Part shown: in pieces, positions 61,873 through 64,000 of the stretch
Layout: each line of letters opens with the position of its first letter
How positions within the stretch are numbered: the first letter of the stretch is position 1
NCBI RefSeq assembly: GCF_900105945.1
Contig: NZ_FNSO01000003.1
Coordinates: 930,001 to 994,000, forward strand
Origin: Amycolatopsis tolypomycina
GTDB lineage: Bacteria; Actinomycetota; Actinomycetes; Mycobacteriales; Pseudonocardiaceae
Direction: 5' to 3'
DNA: 64,000 nucleotides
The notes under the pieces: generated by a model
Database searches by the model: none
Told to the model about the DNA's origin: nothing
The model's input: the letters and a program-made list of their open reading frames with translations, nothing else
Program-made: the position numbers and the translations under genes

Positions 61873-61946
61873 GGCCAGGTAGCTCAGTTGGTACGAGCGT
61901 CCGCCTGAAAAGCGGAAGGTCGCCGGTTCGACCCCGGCCCTGGCCA
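61873..61946 (+). tRNA. tRNA-Phe(GAA), apparent attB of the right-hand element
   Basis: 74 nt. Acceptor GGCCAGG/CCTGGCC, anticodon loop CTGAAAA (GAA), T arm with GGTTCGACCCC, discriminator A. The gene is intact and directly followed by an integrase/excisionase pair, so its 3' end is probably one attachment site of an integrated element. Confidence 0.93.
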
Positions 61947-61963
61947 CACTATCTACCTGCGAA

Positions 61964-61998
61964 GACAGGCCCCCAACCTATCGGGTTGGGGGCCTGTC
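61964..61998. terminator. terminator after tRNA-Phe
   Basis: 15-bp perfect arms (GACAGGCCCCCAACC at 61964-61978 and its complement at 61984-61998) with a 5-nt loop. It ends the tRNA transcript and lies 38 bp beyond the convergent integrase stop. Confidence 0.85.
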
Positions 61999-62035
61999 TC
62001 GTATCCAGGGTCTCAACAAAGGGTCTCAACGGGTC

Positions 62036-63388
62036 TCAGGCGCCGTCCTTCCAGAAGTACGTGTTGATCTGGCCTGCCACCTCCTCCCGGATACCGTCGG
62101 TCACATGTTGGTACCGCCGTCGCATCGCCTCGGTCGACCAGCCCATGAGCTTCATCACCACTCGGGGGTCCACTCCGAGCAGCAGCAGGACCGTGGCGGC
62201 GGTGTGTCGGGCGTCGTGAAGGCGGGCCTCCCGGACGCCGGCCTCCGCCAGCAGCTCGCGCCAGGTCTCGTAGTCGGCGCGCGGGTCGATCGGCCGGCCG
62301 TTCTCCTGCGTGAAGATCCAGCCACCCTCTTCCCAGAGGTCCGCAGCCCGGTCTCGTTCGCGTGCCTGGCGCTGCTCGTGCCGCATCAGTAGCTCGAAGA
62401 TCTGGTCAGGCAGCGGCCACGTGCGGCGCCCGGCCCGTGACTTGACGTCCACCTCGACCAGGCCGCCGCCGTGGCGTTGCGGGCACTTGCGTGCGTGCTC
62501 GACACAGGTCGGCGGGCAAGGCGGCGGACACGGGCGCGTGTGCCGCTTGCACGGCTGCTTACACGGCGCCGTCTTGTGGTAGGCCGCGCCGCACTCATGC
62601 GGGTCATCGCAGCCGTGCAGCCACTTCTGCCGCTGCAGAGCCTTGCGGATGCGCAGCGTTCGGCGCTCCCGGTTGAGTGCTGGCCACTTGAAGCCCAGCG
62701 TCTCGCCCTGGCGGACCCCCAGGGCGAGGGCGATCACGAACCGCACGCCGTTGCGGCGCTTGAGCGCGGCCTCGATGATCGCCTGCGCGTCTTCGGGCTC
62801 GAAAGGCTCTACCTCCTCTTCCTCGACCTTCGGGGCCCTGGCAATCGCCACCACATTGCGGAAGATCTTCTTGCGGTCGAAGGCGACCTGGAAGGCGGTG
62901 CGGGCCGTGCGGTGAACCTGGTGCACGGTGGCCGGCTTGAGCCCGGCCGCCAGCATCTTGCGGTATAGCTGCTCGAAGTGCTCCGGCTCGATGGGCTTTC
63001 CCCTGCGCTTGCCCAGGCCTGGGGTCAGCTTGTACCGGCCCACGCCCGGGATCAGGTGACGGTAGACGGCCGTCTTGTAGCCGACGACTGTCTTGTACCG
63101 GGCGGTCATCGGGGCGATGTTCTCGACCCAGTGGATCAGCCACGCCTCGACTGTCCAAGACTCGCCAGGCTTGAGCACTTCTCCCTTCTCGACCTGATTC
63201 AGCAGTTCTCGGTAGGCGTCGCGCGCCTCGTCCTCGTCACGCCGTTTGATGTGCCGTCGGTCGGGATCGCCGTTGTCCTTGACGCCCACGGTCACCCGGG
63301 CGTGCCAGTAGCCGTCGTATTCGCTGTAGTAGAAACTTCCTTGCCCATCGGGGTTTTTGGTGCCCTTGGGACGTTGGCTGCGTGCCAC
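62036..63388 (-). CDS. int: tyrosine integrase of an integrated element at tRNA-Phe
   Basis: 450 residues. N-terminal arm-binding and SAM-like core-binding domains (~60-190). The catalytic domain has Arg in LGVRQGETLGFKW, His-x-x-Arg in ARLHDARHTAATVLL, and the final Tyr in AMRRRYQHV. Between the Arg and His boxes is a ~50-residue Cys/His-rich insert (CGAAYHKTAPCKQPCKRH, then further CxxxC pairs), probably zinc-binding, known in actinomycete ICE integrases. The GTG start is 14 bp after the xis stop. Confidence 0.93.
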   Translation of the reverse strand: MARSQRPKGTKNPDGQGSFYYSEYDGYWHARVTVGVKDNGDPDRRHIKRRDEDEARDAYRELLNQVEKGEVLKPGESWTVEAWLIHWVENIAPMTARYKTVVGYKTAVYRHLIPGVGRYKLTPGLGKRRGKPIEPEHFEQLYRKMLAAGLKPATVHQVHRTARTAFQVAFDRKKIFRNVVAIARAPKVEEEEVEPFEPEDAQAIIEAALKRRNGVRFVIALALGVRQGETLGFKWPALNRERRTLRIRKALQRQKWLHGCDDPHECGAAYHKTAPCKQPCKRHTRPCPPPCPPTCVEHARKCPQRHGGGLVEVDVKSRAGRRTWPLPDQIFELLMRHEQRQARERDRAADLWEEGGWIFTQENGRPIDPRADYETWRELLAEAGVREARLHDARHTAATVLLLLGVDPRVVMKLMGWSTEAMRRRYQHVTDGIREEVAGQINTYFWKDGA

Positions 63389-63402
63389 AGGTGGGCCCTT
63401 TC

Positions 63403-63705
63403 TCAGGCGGCGTCAGGTTTCTTGGCGTTGGCGACCAGCCGGGCGGCGTAGTCGCGGATGGCATCGATGTGCACCCTTCGAAGCCGTCCGATTTGGACAG
63501 ATTCGAGTTCGCCGGATGCGACTAGCGCGAAAGCGGTGGTGCGGCCCACACCCAGCTGTGCACCGGCTTCCGCCACGGTGAACAGGACGCGAGGGGGCAT
63601 CGGTCGCGAGTGCAGTTGCGCGTCTGCCTCCTTGGCTGCCGCAAGTCGTTCGGCGAGTTGGGCGAGGGTGGTCACGAGTGCGGCGATGTCGTTGGCGGGA
63701 GCCAT
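63403..63705 (-). CDS. xis: excisionase-type helix-turn-helix protein
   Basis: 100 residues. Residues ~43-90 form a MerR/Xis-like winged helix (LFTVAEAGAQLGVGRTTAFALVASGELESVQIGR). ATG 63705 has GGAGG 9 bp upstream. Together with int it makes the recombination module of an actinomycete integrative element. It probably directs excision by bending the attachment site. Confidence 0.85.
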   Translation of the reverse strand: MAPANDIAALVTTLAQLAERLAAAKEADAQLHSRPMPPRVLFTVAEAGAQLGVGRTTAFALVASGELESVQIGRLRRVHIDAIRDYAARLVANAKKPDAA

Positions 63706-64000
63706 GGCGTGATGACCTCCAAACGCCCGCGGTCGGGCCTGGTGAAGCGCCGCCGGACACGGGTCGGGCGGCGTGATTCGGTTACGGTGGGTGCTTGCCG
63801 GGCTGGGCAGGCTGGCAGAGAGGTAGGGGCGGGTAGCAGCGCTGGGGCGGCGGGGGCTGGAAGAAACCCGCAAAACCCGCAAACCCGCAAAGTGGCCTCT
63901 GACCAGCGGGTTTGCTGGCGGGTTTTGGTGCGGGTTTCTCCCGGCAACCCGAGAAACCCGCGGGTTTTGCGGGTTTCTCCACCGACCCCGGACGAAAAAC
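63706..64000. other. upstream region of xis, no complete gene
   Basis: It contains the promoter of xis and the iteron-like cluster. A minus-strand frame reads Lys/Pro-rich low complexity generated by the repeats and is not accepted as coding. Confidence 0.4.
63863..63980. repeat. iteron-like AAACCCGC repeats, both orientations
   Basis: The octamer AAACCCGC or its complement GCGGGTTT occurs at least eight times in ~120 bp. Three are direct and about 8-9 bp apart at 63865-63888, three are inverted between 63905 and 63938, and an AAACCCGCGGGTTT palindrome follows near 63954. Such iterons are typical of replication or regulator-binding sites in actinomycete integrative elements. Confidence 0.6.

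Noticed and set aside
63782..63982. Minus-strand Lys/Pro-rich small protein at the window end
   Set aside because: The peptide is produced by the AAACCCGC repeats themselves. It has no ribosome site and matches no family.

Overview
The window is a very GC-rich actinomycete chromosome segment, most likely from an Amycolatopsis-like member of the Pseudonocardiaceae. That placement is an inference. It rests on codon use with G or C in almost every third position, the glnX-glnH-pknG operon, class III lanthipeptide enzymology, a SCO6745-like protein, frequent GTG and TTG starts, and an integrated element next to tRNA-Phe.

Layout. 1-1.2 kb: the end of an unidentified gene and an isochorismatase-family hydrolase. 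1.07-17.6 kb: an accessory island. Its edges carry a ~107-bp imperfect direct repeat, and its left edge also has the 3' half of a tRNA-Lys(UUU). It holds an integrase fossil fused to a fossil jetC fragment, a four-gene WXG100/T7SS-type toxin-immunity cassette, two unknown proteins, a complete Wadjet (jetABCD) anti-plasmid operon, and a divergent unknown 503-aa protein. 18-26 kb: envelope glycosylation (an ArnT-like transferase, a GT2-GtrA fusion, a two-component system, a class A beta-lactamase-like serine hydrolase, and a processive GT2). 26.2-32.6 kb: a 53-aa protein that is almost only a LAxTG sorting signal sits just upstream of a secreted 1,171-residue repeat protein with chaplin-like repeats. 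A SixA phosphatase, a secreted alginate-lyase-like enzyme and a trypsin-like protease follow. 32.9-35.6 kb: a second ArnT-like transferase and two small membrane proteins. 36.0-38.6 kb: an orphan class III lanthionine synthetase with altered kinase motifs. It is followed by a highly structured intergenic region with palindrome units, a hairpin and two DnaA boxes.

39-48 kb is metabolic: a thioesterase with a hydroxyacid-oxoacid transhydrogenase, divergent from a ThDP enzyme; a cold-shock protein; a CopZ-like chaperone; and an AcoX / degenerate E1-alpha / GAF-regulator cluster followed by an orphan NarL-type sensor kinase. 48.4-53.5 kb is the glutamate-sensing operon glnX-glnH-pknG. 53.5-61.6 kb is mostly housekeeping or regulatory (thioesterase, MHS-type transporter, SigE-type sigma factor with a membrane partner, L,D-transpeptidase, a second cold-shock gene, a SCO6745-like protein). 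61.67-61.95 kb carries tRNA-Glu, tRNA-Asp and tRNA-Phe. tRNA-Phe is the apparent integration site of a second mobile element, whose int and xis genes and iteron-like repeats run to the window end.

The strongest leads are the island carrying Wadjet plus a T7SS toxin cassette, and the mini LAxTG protein paired with the giant chaplin-like repeat protein. All functional calls come from motif reading. No database search was run.
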